A stretch of DNA of 64,000 nucleotides from Marinisporobacter sp. (GTDB lineage: Bacteria; Bacillota; Clostridia; Peptostreptococcales; Thermotaleaceae), in assembly GCA_025210395.1 (NCBI GenBank), contig JAOARV010000006.1, positions 124,001 through 188,000 of the forward strand, written 5' to 3'. Within the stretch, counting starts at the first letter, position 1. Each line of letters begins with the position of its first letter. The notes under the pieces were generated by a model, which worked only from the letters and a program-made list of their open reading frames with translations, was not told the origin of the DNA and did no database searches. Below are positions 16,980-26,412 of the stretch, one piece after another. The position numbers were made by a program, and so were the translations under genes.

Positions 16980-18533
16980 ATGAAAATTGTAAATGGTGAA
17001 CAGATAAAGGAATTAGATCGCTTAACAATGGATGAATTTTCAATACCTGGAATATTGTTGATGGAGCATGCAGGATTAGCCATTACCCAAGAAATTTTAA
17101 AAAGTGTTGAAAAAAGAAAAAATAAAGAAGTAGCTATTGTATGTGGATTAGGGAATAATGGTGGAGATGGCTTTGTGGTAGCGAGACATTTATTTCATAA
17201 AGGTATTCCAGTAAAGGTATTTATCACAGGGAATCCGTCAGATATAAAAGGTGATGCAAAAATAAATTATGATATTATTCATAAATTAAATATAGATATT
17301 CAGATTTTAATAGGTGTTAATCATTTGAAAAAGTTTTCAGATGCAGTAAAATCTTGTAGAGTCATTGTAGATGGCATTTTTGGTACAGGATTAAAAAGAG
17401 AAGTAGATGGATTGCTTAAAGAAATTATTCAAACCATTAATGAATCAGGAAAAAAAGTTATAGCTATCGATATACCATCAGGAATAGGTGCAAATGATGG
17501 AGCTGTTTATGGTACAGCTGTGAAGGCAGATCAAACGGTGGTCTTAGCATTGCCTAAAATAGGAAATCTTAGTTATCCTGGTGTAGATTATGTAGGCGAG
17601 ATGATTTTAAAGGATATTGGTATTCCTAAAAAAGCCATAGAAAAAATGCAGCTCAATAGAAATTTAATTACAGAAGAGATGGTTAAAGAAATTATGCCTA
17701 TTAGAAAAAGAGATACCCATAAGGGAAGCTATGGGAAAGCTTATATTGTAGCAGGCTCTACAGGCATGACAGGGGCTGCAATTCTTTCTTGTGAATCAGC
17801 CCTTAGAAGTGGTGCAGGACTTATTAAAATGCCTGTTCCACAAAGCTTAAATACCATTATGGAAACAAGGCTTACGGAAGTGATTACAGTACCTTTACCA
17901 GAATTTAAAAAAGGGGTTGTAGGAATTAGTGATATTGAAAAAATCCTTAAAACCATGGAAGAAAGTAATGTGATTGCTGTAGGTCCTGGTAGCGGAAGAA
18001 GTAGAGAGTTAGAAGAACTTTTAAGAAACATGTTAGAACATACATCTACACCTATGGTATTAGATGCAGATGCACTCAATGCTTTAGCTAATAGAAAAGA
18101 ACTTTTAAGTTTAATTAAATCTCAAACAGTTATGACTCCTCATGTAGGAGAAATGGCAAGATTAACAGGACTTGAAATTGATTATATCAATAATAATAGA
18201 ATAGAGGTAGCAACTGAGTTTGCTAAAAAGTGGAATGTGGTAGTCATATTGAAGGGTGCAAGAACGGTTGTGGCAGGACCAAAGGGAGAAATTTTTATCA
18301 ATATAACGGGAAATCCAGGAATGGCTACAGCAGGTAGTGGAGATGTACTTACAGGCATTGTGACAGGACTTGTAGCACAAGGAATAGATCCACTAAAGGC
18401 AGCAGCAGCGGCTGTATATATTCATGGAACAGCAGGAGATTTAGCAGCAAAGAAAGTTGGAGAGTATGGATTAGTAGCATCAGATATTGTAAAAGAAGTA
18501 CCTTTTGCTATAAAAGAGATTGTAGGAAGATAA
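16980..18533 (+). CDS. nnr: Bifunctional NAD(P)H-hydrate epimerase / ADP-dependent dehydratase
   Basis: 517 residues. Repairs damaged NADH/NADPH: the N-terminal NnrE domain (1-215) epimerises the hydrate and the C-terminal NnrD domain (220-510) dehydrates it using ADP. NnrE motifs: CGLGNNGGDGFVVARHL, VDGIFGTGLKREV, AIDIPSGIGANDG. NnrD motifs: GSYGKAYIVAGSTGMTGAAILSCESALRSGAG, VLDADALN, MTPHVGEMARL and the NPGMATAGSGDVLTG nucleotide/catalytic loop, all intact. It starts 37 bases after acpS and is probably co-transcribed. Confidence 0.96.
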   Translation: MKIVNGEQIKELDRLTMDEFSIPGILLMEHAGLAITQEILKSVEKRKNKEVAIVCGLGNNGGDGFVVARHLFHKGIPVKVFITGNPSDIKGDAKINYDIIHKLNIDIQILIGVNHLKKFSDAVKSCRVIVDGIFGTGLKREVDGLLKEIIQTINESGKKVIAIDIPSGIGANDGAVYGTAVKADQTVVLALPKIGNLSYPGVDYVGEMILKDIGIPKKAIEKMQLNRNLITEEMVKEIMPIRKRDTHKGSYGKAYIVAGSTGMTGAAILSCESALRSGAGLIKMPVPQSLNTIMETRLTEVITVPLPEFKKGVVGISDIEKILKTMEESNVIAVGPGSGRSRELEELLRNMLEHTSTPMVLDADALNALANRKELLSLIKSQTVMTPHVGEMARLTGLEIDYINNNRIEVATEFAKKWNVVVILKGARTVVAGPKGEIFINITGNPGMATAGSGDVLTGIVTGLVAQGIDPLKAAAAAVYIHGTAGDLAAKKVGEYGLVASDIVKEVPFAIKEIVGR

Positions 18534-18604
18534 ATATAAATGCATAATAAGCCTGTTTACTACGTAAAGATGAATAGAGGAATCTTGATGTGGAGGGGTT
18601 TATA

Positions 18605-19225
18605 TTGAGAAGTAGAAGATTATTATGGATTGTTTTTATATTGCTTATTGTAGGCTGTGCACCTAAAACAGAAGAGGATTTATTATATGAAGCTCAAAAG
18701 AAGTTAAATAAAATGGAAAGCTATAGTTGTCAAGTAGAAATAACTGTTAAGGGAAATAAAAAACCAGAAAAATATACCATGAAGCAATGGTTTAAAAAGC
18801 CTAATAAATACAGATTAGAAGTAATACAACCAAAAGATTTACAGGGAAAAATCACTATAGGCAATGGAAAAAATGCATGGATTTATCATCCGGGAATTAA
18901 GCAAGTTTGGATGACGGAGGAGTTTTTAAATTCTAAGGAGCAAAATATGTTTTTAGGATATTTCCTAAGAAATTCTTTAAATTCTGAAGAGGTGCAGGGA
19001 AATATAGAAACATTAGAACAAAAGGAATATATCACTATAGATACAGAAATTCCAGGAAATCATGTATATTATCATAAAGAAAGACTATGGATCAATCTAA
19101 AACATGCAGAGCCTTACTTATTAGAGGTGTTTGATATAAAGGGTGAAAAAAGAATAGAGGTAAAATACAGCAATTTTCAATATAATCCTAAAATTGAAGA
19201 AGAAATGTTTTTAATTACAAAATAG
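18605..19225 (+). CDS. GerS-like germination lipoprotein (LolA/B-type fold)
   Basis: 206 residues from TTG 18605, chosen because GGAGGGG ends 6 bases before it; the ORF's earlier GTG (18590) lies within that site. A short signal with lipobox IVGC (Cys near residue 18) is followed by a LolA-like beta fold: YSCQVEITVKGNKKPEKYTMKQWFKKPNKYRLEV, IGNGKNAWIYHPGIKQVW. In Clostridioides difficile the GerS lipoprotein gene lies directly upstream of an alanine racemase gene, and GerS works with CwlD in cortex modification for spore germination. The same gene order is seen here (alr follows by 52 bases). Function is inferred from fold, lipobox and this order. Confidence 0.72.
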   Translation: MRSRRLLWIVFILLIVGCAPKTEEDLLYEAQKKLNKMESYSCQVEITVKGNKKPEKYTMKQWFKKPNKYRLEVIQPKDLQGKITIGNGKNAWIYHPGIKQVWMTEEFLNSKEQNMFLGYFLRNSLNSEEVQGNIETLEQKEYITIDTEIPGNHVYYHKERLWINLKHAEPYLLEVFDIKGEKRIEVKYSNFQYNPKIEEEMFLITK

Positions 19226-19277
19226 ATTTTTTACTTAGGTTACAAAGGATAACATACATAAAAAATGGGGGGATAAA

Positions 19278-20453
19278 ATGTTATCATTAGAAAAAACAAG
19301 ACCTGTGTGGGCTGAAATTAATTTGGATCATCTTGCTCACAACATGAAAGAAATTAGAAGGGTTGTAAGAAAGACAACAAAAGTAACTGCTGTGATTAAA
19401 GCCAATGGATATGGTCATGGGGCTGTAGAAATTGGAGAAATACTTCTTCAAAATGGAGCAAATCGATTTGCTGTTGCTACCCTTTCAGAAGCATTAGAGT
19501 TAAGAAAAGTATACAAAGATATTCCTATATTAATATTAGGATATACACCAGAGAATAATGCTGAAGAAATTATAGAAAATAAGATTATCCAGACTGTTTA
19601 CTCATTAGAACAAGCAAAAAAGTTTTCACAAAAAGCACAAGAGCTAAAAAAAGAAATCATTTTCCACATTAAAGTAGATACAGGAATGAGTAGGATAGGA
19701 TTAAAGCCTGATGAGACTTCTGTAGCTATTGTAAAAGAAATAGATCGTCTTCCTAATGTAGTTGTAGAAGGGATATTTACGCACTTTGCAGTAGCAGATG
19801 CAATAAATAAAACCTTTACGCATCAGCAATATGAAAAATTTATAAACTTTTCAAAGAGGCTAAAGGAAGAAGGAATAGATATTCCTATAAAGCATGTATC
19901 CAATAGTGCAGCGATTATTGATTTGCCTGAGATGAATTTAGATATGGTTCGTGCTGGAGTCATTCTTTATGGCTTGTACCCATCTGATGAAGTGAAAAAA
20001 GACATAATGAAGCTAAAACCAGCTCTTACCCTTAAAGCAAAAATTAGTCATGTAAAAGAATTAGATGAAGAGATGGGTATTAGTTATGGGTTAAAGTATG
20101 TAACAGATAAAAAATCAAAGATTGCTACGATTCCTATCGGATATGCAGATGGCTTTACAAGGATGTTATCAGGAAAAGCAAAAGCTTTAGTAGGCGGGAA
20201 AAAAGTTCCTGTTGTAGGCAGAATCTGTATGGATCAATGTATGCTTGATGTAACAGAAGTAGAAAATGTTAAAGTTGGAGATGAAGTGATTTTAATAGGA
20301 ACAGATGGTAATAATACTATATTAGCAGAGGATATTGGAAATTTACTAAATACGATTAACTATGAAATTGTCTGTATGGTTGGAAGACGTATTCCAAGAG
20401 TTTATATGAAAAACAATAAAATTATTAAAATAAAAGATTATTTACAAGAGTGA
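19278..20453 (+). CDS. alr: Alanine racemase
   Basis: 391 residues. PLP enzyme interconverting L- and D-alanine for peptidoglycan. PLP-lysine motif AVIKANGYGHGA (Lys41), catalytic Tyr in MGISYGLKY (about 267), HIKVDTGMSRIGL, HFAVAD, SNSAAIIDLPEMNLDMVRAGVILYGLYPS, IPIGYADGF and VGRICMDQCMLDV. AATGGGGGG precedes the ATG. Linked to the GerS-like gene, so it may act in sporulation as well as growth; it is the only racemase in the window. Confidence 0.97.
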   Translation: MLSLEKTRPVWAEINLDHLAHNMKEIRRVVRKTTKVTAVIKANGYGHGAVEIGEILLQNGANRFAVATLSEALELRKVYKDIPILILGYTPENNAEEIIENKIIQTVYSLEQAKKFSQKAQELKKEIIFHIKVDTGMSRIGLKPDETSVAIVKEIDRLPNVVVEGIFTHFAVADAINKTFTHQQYEKFINFSKRLKEEGIDIPIKHVSNSAAIIDLPEMNLDMVRAGVILYGLYPSDEVKKDIMKLKPALTLKAKISHVKELDEEMGISYGLKYVTDKKSKIATIPIGYADGFTRMLSGKAKALVGGKKVPVVGRICMDQCMLDVTEVENVKVGDEVILIGTDGNNTILAEDIGNLLNTINYEIVCMVGRRIPRVYMKNNKIIKIKDYLQE

Positions 20454-20491
20454 AGTAAATTTTGGAAATCCCGTATAAAAAAGTGGTTATA

Positions 20492-20521
20492 TTGACACAC
20501 TTATAATGAATAGTATATAAT
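20492..20521 (+). promoter_or_regulatory. Sigma-A promoter of the mazEF-type operon
   Basis: TTGACA (20492-20497) and TATAAT (20516-20521), both perfect consensus, spacer 18 bases, 88 bases before the antitoxin start. Confidence 0.8.
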
Positions 20522-20608
20522 GTGGTATATATTTTAATATATACTAAGGTGGATACGAATGCCTTTATAATAGATATATTTATTCTTAAAATTTCAGGAG
20601 GTGCCCAC

Positions 20609-20884
20609 ATGGCTGAGTCTAAACGAATTATGATCAGTTTGCCCAATACCCTTTTACAAGAAGTAGATGATATTGTAGCAATGGATAAAAAAAACAGAAG
20701 TGAATTTATTAGAGAAGCAATGAAACTGTATATTCGAGAGAGGCGTAAAATTCAAATAAGAGAAAGCATGAAAAATGGTTACAGGGAAATGGGGGCTATG
20801 AATTTAGCTTTATCAGAAGTTGGATTAGATATGGATACGGATGCGTTATATAGCTATGAAGCAAAGCTTGCGGGATGTGAGTAG
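20609..20884 (+). CDS. CopG/RHH-type antitoxin, MazE/EndoAI-like
   Basis: 91 residues from ATG 20609, after TCAGGAGGTG. The N-terminal ribbon-helix-helix ([42 protein letters not shown], 4-46) binds DNA and dimerises; the acidic C-terminal tail (about 60-91) is the part that wraps the toxin in the EndoAI/EndoA pair. In Firmicutes this RHH antitoxin replaces the AbrB-type MazE of proteobacteria. The upstream in-frame extension is rejected because it lacks a binding site and overlaps the promoter. Probably autoregulates the promoter at 20492-20521. Confidence 0.9.
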   Translation: MAESKRIMISLPNTLLQEVDDIVAMDKKNRSEFIREAMKLYIRERRKIQIRESMKNGYREMGAMNLALSEVGLDMDTDALYSYEAKLAGCE

Positions 20885-20885
20885 T

Positions 20886-21236
20886 GTGATTGTAAAAAGA
20901 GGAGATATTTTTTATGCAGATCTTAGTCCTGTTGTTGGATCAGAACAAGGAGGAATAAGACCTGTTTTAGTAGTTCAGAACAACATAGGAAATAAATATA
21001 GTCCCACGGTGATTGTAGCGGCAATCACTTCACAAATTAATAAAGCAAAGCTTCCTACGCATATTGAAATTAGTGCCTCAGAATATGGGTTAACAAAAGA
21101 CTCAGTGGTGTTATTAGAACAAGTACGGACGATTGACAAGAAAAGATTGAGAGAAAAAATAGGGCACTCTGATGATGAAATGATGGATAAAGTGGACGAA
21201 GCTTTATTAATTAGCTTTGGATTAATAGATTTTTAA
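20886..21236 (+). CDS. mazF: mRNA interferase toxin, MazF/EndoA family
   Basis: 116 residues from GTG 20886, one base after the antitoxin stop (TAG-T-GTG), so translation is probably by reinitiation. [48 protein letters not shown] is the PemK/MazF fold with the catalytic Arg (GGIRPVL) and the Thr of AAITSQ; the tail [11 protein letters not shown] is conserved in EndoA. It is a sequence-specific endoribonuclease (Bacillus EndoA cuts UACAU). The reading frame extends 15 codons upstream of the GTG, within the antitoxin gene, but alignment with EndoA supports the GTG. Confidence 0.94.
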   Translation: MIVKRGDIFYADLSPVVGSEQGGIRPVLVVQNNIGNKYSPTVIVAAITSQINKAKLPTHIEISASEYGLTKDSVVLLEQVRTIDKKRLREKIGHSDDEMMDKVDEALLISFGLIDF

Positions 21237-21240
21237 AATA

Positions 21241-21280
21241 AAAAAATGGATTATTACTAAATAGTAATAATCCATTTTTT
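21241..21280 (+). terminator. Terminator of the mazEF-type operon
   Basis: Two perfect 19-base arms (21241-21259 and 21262-21280) ending in TTTTTT. Confidence 0.92.
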
Positions 21281-21697
21281 ATTCGTTAGAAAATTATAAA
21301 ACTTAGAATCTGTGGATAACTTATGATTGAGAAATCAAATGATTGACTACTTTGAGTAAGTTTTATTACAAAAGAGTGGTTTTGTAATAAAACTTGCGAG
21401 ATGAGCATATGCGAGAGCATAATGCGAATTTTTTTACATATTATTGTAATCTATTCGTAACCTTATTTACATATTATATTGATATAATAGAGATATAAAT
21501 TTTTGGTTATATATTAAATTGAAGATGATCCTGTTGGGCTTTGTGAAGGCAGAACCTTCAAGACCATTGAAGAATGCATCATAAATAAATGATTTTGGTT
21601 GAGAAATTTATAGTATGGAACAATAGTTTTTAAGGTTTTGTCTAATTTTAGGGGAAAGGTTTTGTACTATTTAAGATAGGGAAGGGAGAAATAGATC
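21281..21697 (+). other. Non-coding interval with a 16-bp hairpin and a possible structured leader
   Basis: 417 bases without a gene. It holds a perfect 16-bp stem (21358-21373 / 21380-21395, loop GAGTGG) not followed by a U-run, a TATAAT at 21483-21488 without a good -35, and a region 21523-21583 in which ATGAT...ATCAT could close a domain containing a TGAAGG/CCTTCA hairpin. None matches a riboswitch class I know. Confidence 0.4.
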
Positions 21698-24523
21698 ATG
21701 AAAAAATGGAAAAAAATATTCTTCTCTTTTGGTTTGGCGTGTTCCATTACCTTTGTGAATATACCAAGCTTTGTTTATGCAGATTGGAATGATTCTGCTT
21801 ATGAAGAGAAGAATGAAAACTACATAGGAAAAGGGATTAAGCATGAAAAAATACGTAAGTTTACAGATAGTGGATGGATCAATGTGAATGTTCTTCGAGT
21901 GAATTTAGAAGATACAGATACAAATTTAGATTTATTATTTCATCCAAATGGATTAAATCAAAAGGCTAGATTATCAGAATTAGCAGGACAAAGAGAAGAA
22001 ATTATTGGAGCTATCAATGGGGACTTTTTTAGTATGAAGACTGCTGCAACCATTGGACCTATGGTAAAGAATGGGGAACTCCTTACAACAACCTCTTATA
22101 AGGAGCATACTGTACCTACTTTTAATTTATCAAAGGATAAAATTCCTTTTGTTCAAGGATGGACAAACTCTAAAATCACAATAACAAATGAAAATACTGG
22201 ATTTGAACTAGCAGTCCTTGCGATGAATAAAGAATCTGATTATGAAAATACATGTATTCTTTATACGCAAAAATGGGGAGAAAAAATACCAGCCCTTAGT
22301 CCAAAGCTTACAAGTGGGATAGAGCTTATTATTAAAGACAATAAGATTCAGAATATAGTACAAGCAGGAACTGGGAGTTATATACCTAAAGATGGATATG
22401 TTTTATTTGCAGCAGGACAAAAGGCTGTAGAGATCAGTCAAAATTTTGTACTTGGAGATCCTATAAGCTTCTCAGCTGAGACGAATCCTATTTTTAAGGA
22501 TTTAGCATTAACTGTTGGGGGTGGATCTATTATTGTTAAAGATGGCATAGTTATGAATGATCATTATATGAACATAAAAGGAAAGCATCCAAGAACGGCC
22601 CTAGGCATATCAAGAGATGAAGACCAGGTTTTCTTTGTAACGATTGATGGTAGAACTAAATCATATACTGGGGTAACGCAACAAGAACTAGGACAAATTA
22701 TGATTTCTCTGGGAGCCTATAATGCTATTAATTTTGATGGTGGTGGTTCTACAGATATGGTAGTAAGGCCCCTTGGTGAAGAAAATAAAAAAGTAGTCAA
22801 TCATCCTTCTGGAGGTAGTGAAAGAAGGATTATGAATGGTATTGGTGTTGTAAGCTCTGCCTCTAAGGTTGAAAAAATAGGAGGAATTATATTAGAAGCG
22901 AAAGATGAAAATATGCTTATGAATACTTCAAAACAACTGAATCTAAAGGCATATGATGAAAATTACAATCCAGCAAAAATAGATTTTAGTAAAGTAAAAT
23001 GGATGGTTAGTGGTGTGAAGGGAGAATTTAATAATAATATCTTCAAAGGAACTAAAGAAGGAATGGGAGGCATTGCTGTAGAGTATGAAGGGAAGTACAC
23101 AAGTTTACCTATTCGTGTGATTGATGACCCTGTTAGTTTAAAGGTATTTCCATCCAAGATCTATATAGATAAAAATAAAAAGAGATCACTAAAAGTAAAG
23201 GTAATGGATGAAGAGGGCTATGGTGCAATTGTAAATATAAATGAATTACGTGTAGACCTGCCATCCAATTTAGGAAGTATAGATAGTGAAGGTTATTTTC
23301 AAAGTACTAACGAATCAGGACAAGGACTTATGAAGGTATCCTTTGGGGATCTTAGTACCTTTGTTCCAGTAGTAGTAGGAGCAAAGGAAGAAATCGTAGA
23401 CGATTTTGAAAAGAATAATGGAGCTTTTTTATCTTATCCAGCAGAAGTAACAGGAGGATATAACTTATCTGAAAATAGTAAGGCAGGAAAGTTTTCTGGA
23501 GAGATCTCTTATGATTTTACCACCACTGATGCTACAAGAGCTGCTTATTTAGTCTTTAATGATGGAGGAATTTCTTTTGAAAAGATGCCTGAAAAGATGG
23601 GGTTGTGGGTTTATGGGAATGAAAGTGGTCATATGCTAAAGGCAAAGGTAGCAAAGGCTGATGGAAATAGTACAAATATCACATTGGTACCTAGTATTGA
23701 TTGGGAAGGATGGAAGCTTGTTGAAGCGACTATTCCTAAAAGTATCAATACTCCTTTTAAGCTTGAAAGAATATATGTTGTTGAGACAAATATCCTTTCA
23801 AAGGATACCGGAAAAATTTATGTGGATCAATTAACAGCCTTTTATCCAAATAAATTTACAGGAAGTATTCCTAAAACAGATAAGTTGATAGATAGTAGAA
23901 ATAAAAAATCAGCTCTAAAGGGAAACGATTCCTTTAGATTGTTTGTAAATGGACACATCCCAATAGATCCATTAGGAGAAAATCATTTAGCACAAAAGAT
24001 TGCTGATTTTTCTAATAGAATGGGAGAGATGAATTTATTTACAGAAGCAATGGACCCCATTATTAAAGAACAATTGGAGCATCCAAGCATTATATCAGGA
24101 GAGGGGTATGGTTCTAGTAAACATAAGAATACCTTATTTATCAATCTAGATAATAGAAAAGGTGGTTTAAGAGAAACTAATTTTGAACAATGGAGTTGGT
24201 TCTTAAATACAGTAAATAATGTAGATAGTAAAAATGTATTTGTGACGTTACCAAAACCTCTCAATTTTAAAGATAGCTTAGAAGAAAAATTATTTAAGGA
24301 CACTCTTAAAAAATTAAAGATAGAAAAAAATATAGATGTTTGGGTAGTAACAGGGGAGAATGAGATCTTCACAGCATATCCAGAAGAAGGGATTCATTAT
24401 GTGAATTTAAATGATTATACCATGGGTACAGACTTAGATAGATTGAATACTCCTAAAATGATAATATTTACTGTAAATGATGAGGAGGTAACTTATGAAA
24501 TACTTCCTTTAGATAAAAAATAA
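21698..24523 (+). CDS. Exported phosphodiester glycosidase-family (NAGPA/DUF2233) protein
   Basis: 941 residues. Signal peptide (1-27, VYA-DW). Residues ~80-390 are the NAGPA/DUF2233 phosphodiester glycosidase domain: GAINGDFFSMKTAATIGPMVKNGEL, HPRTALGISRDEDQVFFVTIDGR, AINFDGGGSTDMVV and RRIMNGIGVV, the Asp/Gly-rich loops of the active site. Then comes an Ig-like region (395-570: LNLKAYDENYNPAKIDFSKVKWMVSG), a beta-sandwich carbohydrate-binding-like region (570-740), and a C-terminal domain (about 755-935) of unclear fold. The family hydrolyses sugar phosphodiester links, so an envelope polymer is the likely substrate. Followed by a terminator and another exported polysaccharide-active protein. 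Confidence 0.85.
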   Translation: MKKWKKIFFSFGLACSITFVNIPSFVYADWNDSAYEEKNENYIGKGIKHEKIRKFTDSGWINVNVLRVNLEDTDTNLDLLFHPNGLNQKARLSELAGQREEIIGAINGDFFSMKTAATIGPMVKNGELLTTTSYKEHTVPTFNLSKDKIPFVQGWTNSKITITNENTGFELAVLAMNKESDYENTCILYTQKWGEKIPALSPKLTSGIELIIKDNKIQNIVQAGTGSYIPKDGYVLFAAGQKAVEISQNFVLGDPISFSAETNPIFKDLALTVGGGSIIVKDGIVMNDHYMNIKGKHPRTALGISRDEDQVFFVTIDGRTKSYTGVTQQELGQIMISLGAYNAINFDGGGSTDMVVRPLGEENKKVVNHPSGGSERRIMNGIGVVSSASKVEKIGGIILEAKDENMLMNTSKQLNLKAYDENYNPAKIDFSKVKWMVSGVKGEFNNNIFKGTKEGMGGIAVEYEGKYTSLPIRVIDDPVSLKVFPSKIYIDKNKKRSLKVKVMDEEGYGAIVNINELRVDLPSNLGSIDSEGYFQSTNESGQGLMKVSFGDLSTFVPVVVGAKEEIVDDFEKNNGAFLSYPAEVTGGYNLSENSKAGKFSGEISYDFTTTDATRAAYLVFNDGGISFEKMPEKMGLWVYGNESGHMLKAKVAKADGNSTNITLVPSIDWEGWKLVEATIPKSINTPFKLERIYVVETNILSKDTGKIYVDQLTAFYPNKFTGSIPKTDKLIDSRNKKSALKGNDSFRLFVNGHIPIDPLGENHLAQKIADFSNRMGEMNLFTEAMDPIIKEQLEHPSIISGEGYGSSKHKNTLFINLDNRKGGLRETNFEQWSWFLNTVNNVDSKNVFVTLPKPLNFKDSLEEKLFKDTLKKLKIEKNIDVWVVTGENEIFTAYPEEGIHYVNLNDYTMGTDLDRLNTPKMIIFTVNDEEVTYEILPLDKK

Positions 24524-24537
24524 ATAGAAAAAGAGAT

Positions 24538-24591
24538 AAAGATCTCCTTCTTGTAAAGAATTAAAAATCTAAGTCAAGGAGGAGTCTTTTT
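24538..24591 (+). terminator. Terminator after the phosphodiester glycosidase gene
   Basis: Imperfect stem AAAGATCTCCTT / AAGGAGGAGTCTTT with a long loop, then TTTTTAT. Confidence 0.6.
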
Positions 24592-24685
24592 ATGATATAA
24601 TAGTGTGGAATTTAGTGTAGAATTTAGTGTAGGATTTAGGAAAAATAGGTTTATATGTATTAATAAGGGAGGATTCGGTTCGTTT

Positions 24686-26260
24686 ATGAAAAAAGTAGGT
24701 TTATTATTATGTGGAATGATTATTTGTTTTTCAAGCATTTTTGTTTATGGGGATATGATAGAAGAAAATAATATAGAAAATGAGGAAAATATACAATATG
24801 TTGATTCCGTTTCTGAAAATTCAAGGGATATGAGAATGATAGATAGTTTAGATACTACATATACAAATTATGCAGATGGATATAAGATCAGTTATCCTAA
24901 AAATATGTGGGTAGATACGACTCTTTCTTTTGTGAAGACTGTTATAGGAGACGATGAAAAAGAGATTGAAATATATTATGACGATTTTAGAGGAACCCAC
25001 CACTATGCTAATGGGTATATGAACTATAGCAATGCATTTATAAAAAATCAAAAAGACCATTATAAAGAATATGAAACAAATATGCTCATCAATGGAATGA
25101 AAACCCATTTATTAAAATGGAATAGAAAAAAGCTTTCTAAAGTAAAAAACGATAAAAATTATTATGTAAGTGCAGAGATTAAAAAGAATAATGGTGAAGT
25201 GTATACGATTATTATAAAATCAGTAAGACCCTTTAAATCTTATGAAGAATATATGGATATTATTAATAGCTTTCAATTAGTAGAAAAACAAGGCGAGCAT
25301 CTTCTAAATGTAAAGTATCAAGCTACACAAAAAAATTTAAATGATGAAACAAAGGAATTCTATAACAAGTATTTCTTAGAAAGCAATCAATTAAAATGGG
25401 GTATTTTTGAACCCACTGCACCACAAGATTTTTGGTATTTAAAGGGACTAGAGGAAAAGGTTGATTATAAATTTGAATTCTTAGTAAAATATCAATCCTT
25501 AGATAGCACTTTCCCTATGGAGGAAATGATCAATGCTTATAATCATAACCGATACGTAGAATTAACCCTTCAAACTATGCATATGAATGAAGATAATAAA
25601 AGTATTACCTATGATATATTAGATGGAAAATATGATGAGTATTTTAAAGAATACGCAAGAAAAATGAAAGAATTTAATCATCCAATTCTTTTTAGATTAA
25701 ATAATGAAATGAATGGAGATTGGTGTGTTTATTCAAGCTATTATAGCTCTAAGGATACAAACCTTTATAAGGAAGTATACAGATATGTTTATGATTTATT
25801 TGAAGAAAATGGAGTAGACAATGTACTTTGGGTATGGAATCCTCATGATCTCTCTTTTCCGAACTTTAAATGGAATCATTATTTAAATTATTATCCAGGA
25901 AATAAATATGTAGATATTGTAGGGCTTACAGGATACAATACAGGAACTTATTATAAAGGAGAGAAATGGAGAGAATTTAATGAAATCTATCTATCACTTT
26001 ATAGAGAATATATATTTATTTTTGAACAACCCTTTATGATTACAGAGTTTGGATCTAATTCAGTAGGTGGAGATAAGGTGAAATGGATGCGTGATATGTT
26101 TGATGGATTTGCTTCTAATCATTATAAAAATATTAAGGTAGCTATTTGGTGGAATGGAATTGATTGGGATCAAGAGATGAACCCTGCTAGAATTTATAGG
26201 ATGGATCGAAAGGAAGAATATATCAACACCTTTAGAGAAAGATTGAAGTTTTTTCAATAG
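24686..26260 (+). CDS. Secreted GH26-like glycoside hydrolase
   Basis: 524 residues from ATG 24686 (AAGGGAGGA upstream; the frame before it is an AT-rich repeat without a binding site). Signal peptide 1-23. Residues ~50-205 form a PsbP/DUF1795-like domain (YADGYKISYPKNMWVD...IINSFQLVEK). Residues ~220-520 are a TIM barrel of the GH26 (beta-mannanase) type: PILFRLNNEMNGDW carries the acid/base Glu and PFMITEFGSNSVGG the nucleophile Glu, and VLWVWNPHD and YYPGNKYVDIVGLTGYN are also typical. It should cleave a beta-1,4 or mixed-link polysaccharide outside the cell; the exact substrate cannot be read from sequence. Confidence 0.85.
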   Translation: MKKVGLLLCGMIICFSSIFVYGDMIEENNIENEENIQYVDSVSENSRDMRMIDSLDTTYTNYADGYKISYPKNMWVDTTLSFVKTVIGDDEKEIEIYYDDFRGTHHYANGYMNYSNAFIKNQKDHYKEYETNMLINGMKTHLLKWNRKKLSKVKNDKNYYVSAEIKKNNGEVYTIIIKSVRPFKSYEEYMDIINSFQLVEKQGEHLLNVKYQATQKNLNDETKEFYNKYFLESNQLKWGIFEPTAPQDFWYLKGLEEKVDYKFEFLVKYQSLDSTFPMEEMINAYNHNRYVELTLQTMHMNEDNKSITYDILDGKYDEYFKEYARKMKEFNHPILFRLNNEMNGDWCVYSSYYSSKDTNLYKEVYRYVYDLFEENGVDNVLWVWNPHDLSFPNFKWNHYLNYYPGNKYVDIVGLTGYNTGTYYKGEKWREFNEIYLSLYREYIFIFEQPFMITEFGSNSVGGDKVKWMRDMFDGFASNHYKNIKVAIWWNGIDWDQEMNPARIYRMDRKEEYINTFRERLKFFQ

Positions 26261-26412
26261 TACAGTCAAAAGGTTCGAAGAATTTATCATAGATGAATAT
26301 TTTCTTTAGGAAAGCTATAGAAATTTTATTGTAAATGATGAGTTATTATCATAAAAGAAATAGATTCTGCTATAATGAAAATAAAAAGATAATATTGAGA
26401 AAGGGGTAGGTA

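Noticed and set aside
20841-20885. Upstream extension of the MazF-type toxin frame
   Set aside because: It lies inside the antitoxin gene in another frame; EndoA homology starts at the GTG at 20886.
21483-21488. TATAAT as promoter of the phosphodiester glycosidase gene
   Set aside because: No acceptable -35 at 16-18 bases; kept only as a note in the interval entry.
24600-24641. Short tandem 12-mers (GAATTTAGTGTA-like) before the GH26 gene
   Set aside because: Only about three imperfect copies with no associated structure; probably chance in AT-rich sequence, and the frame running through them is not part of the protein.
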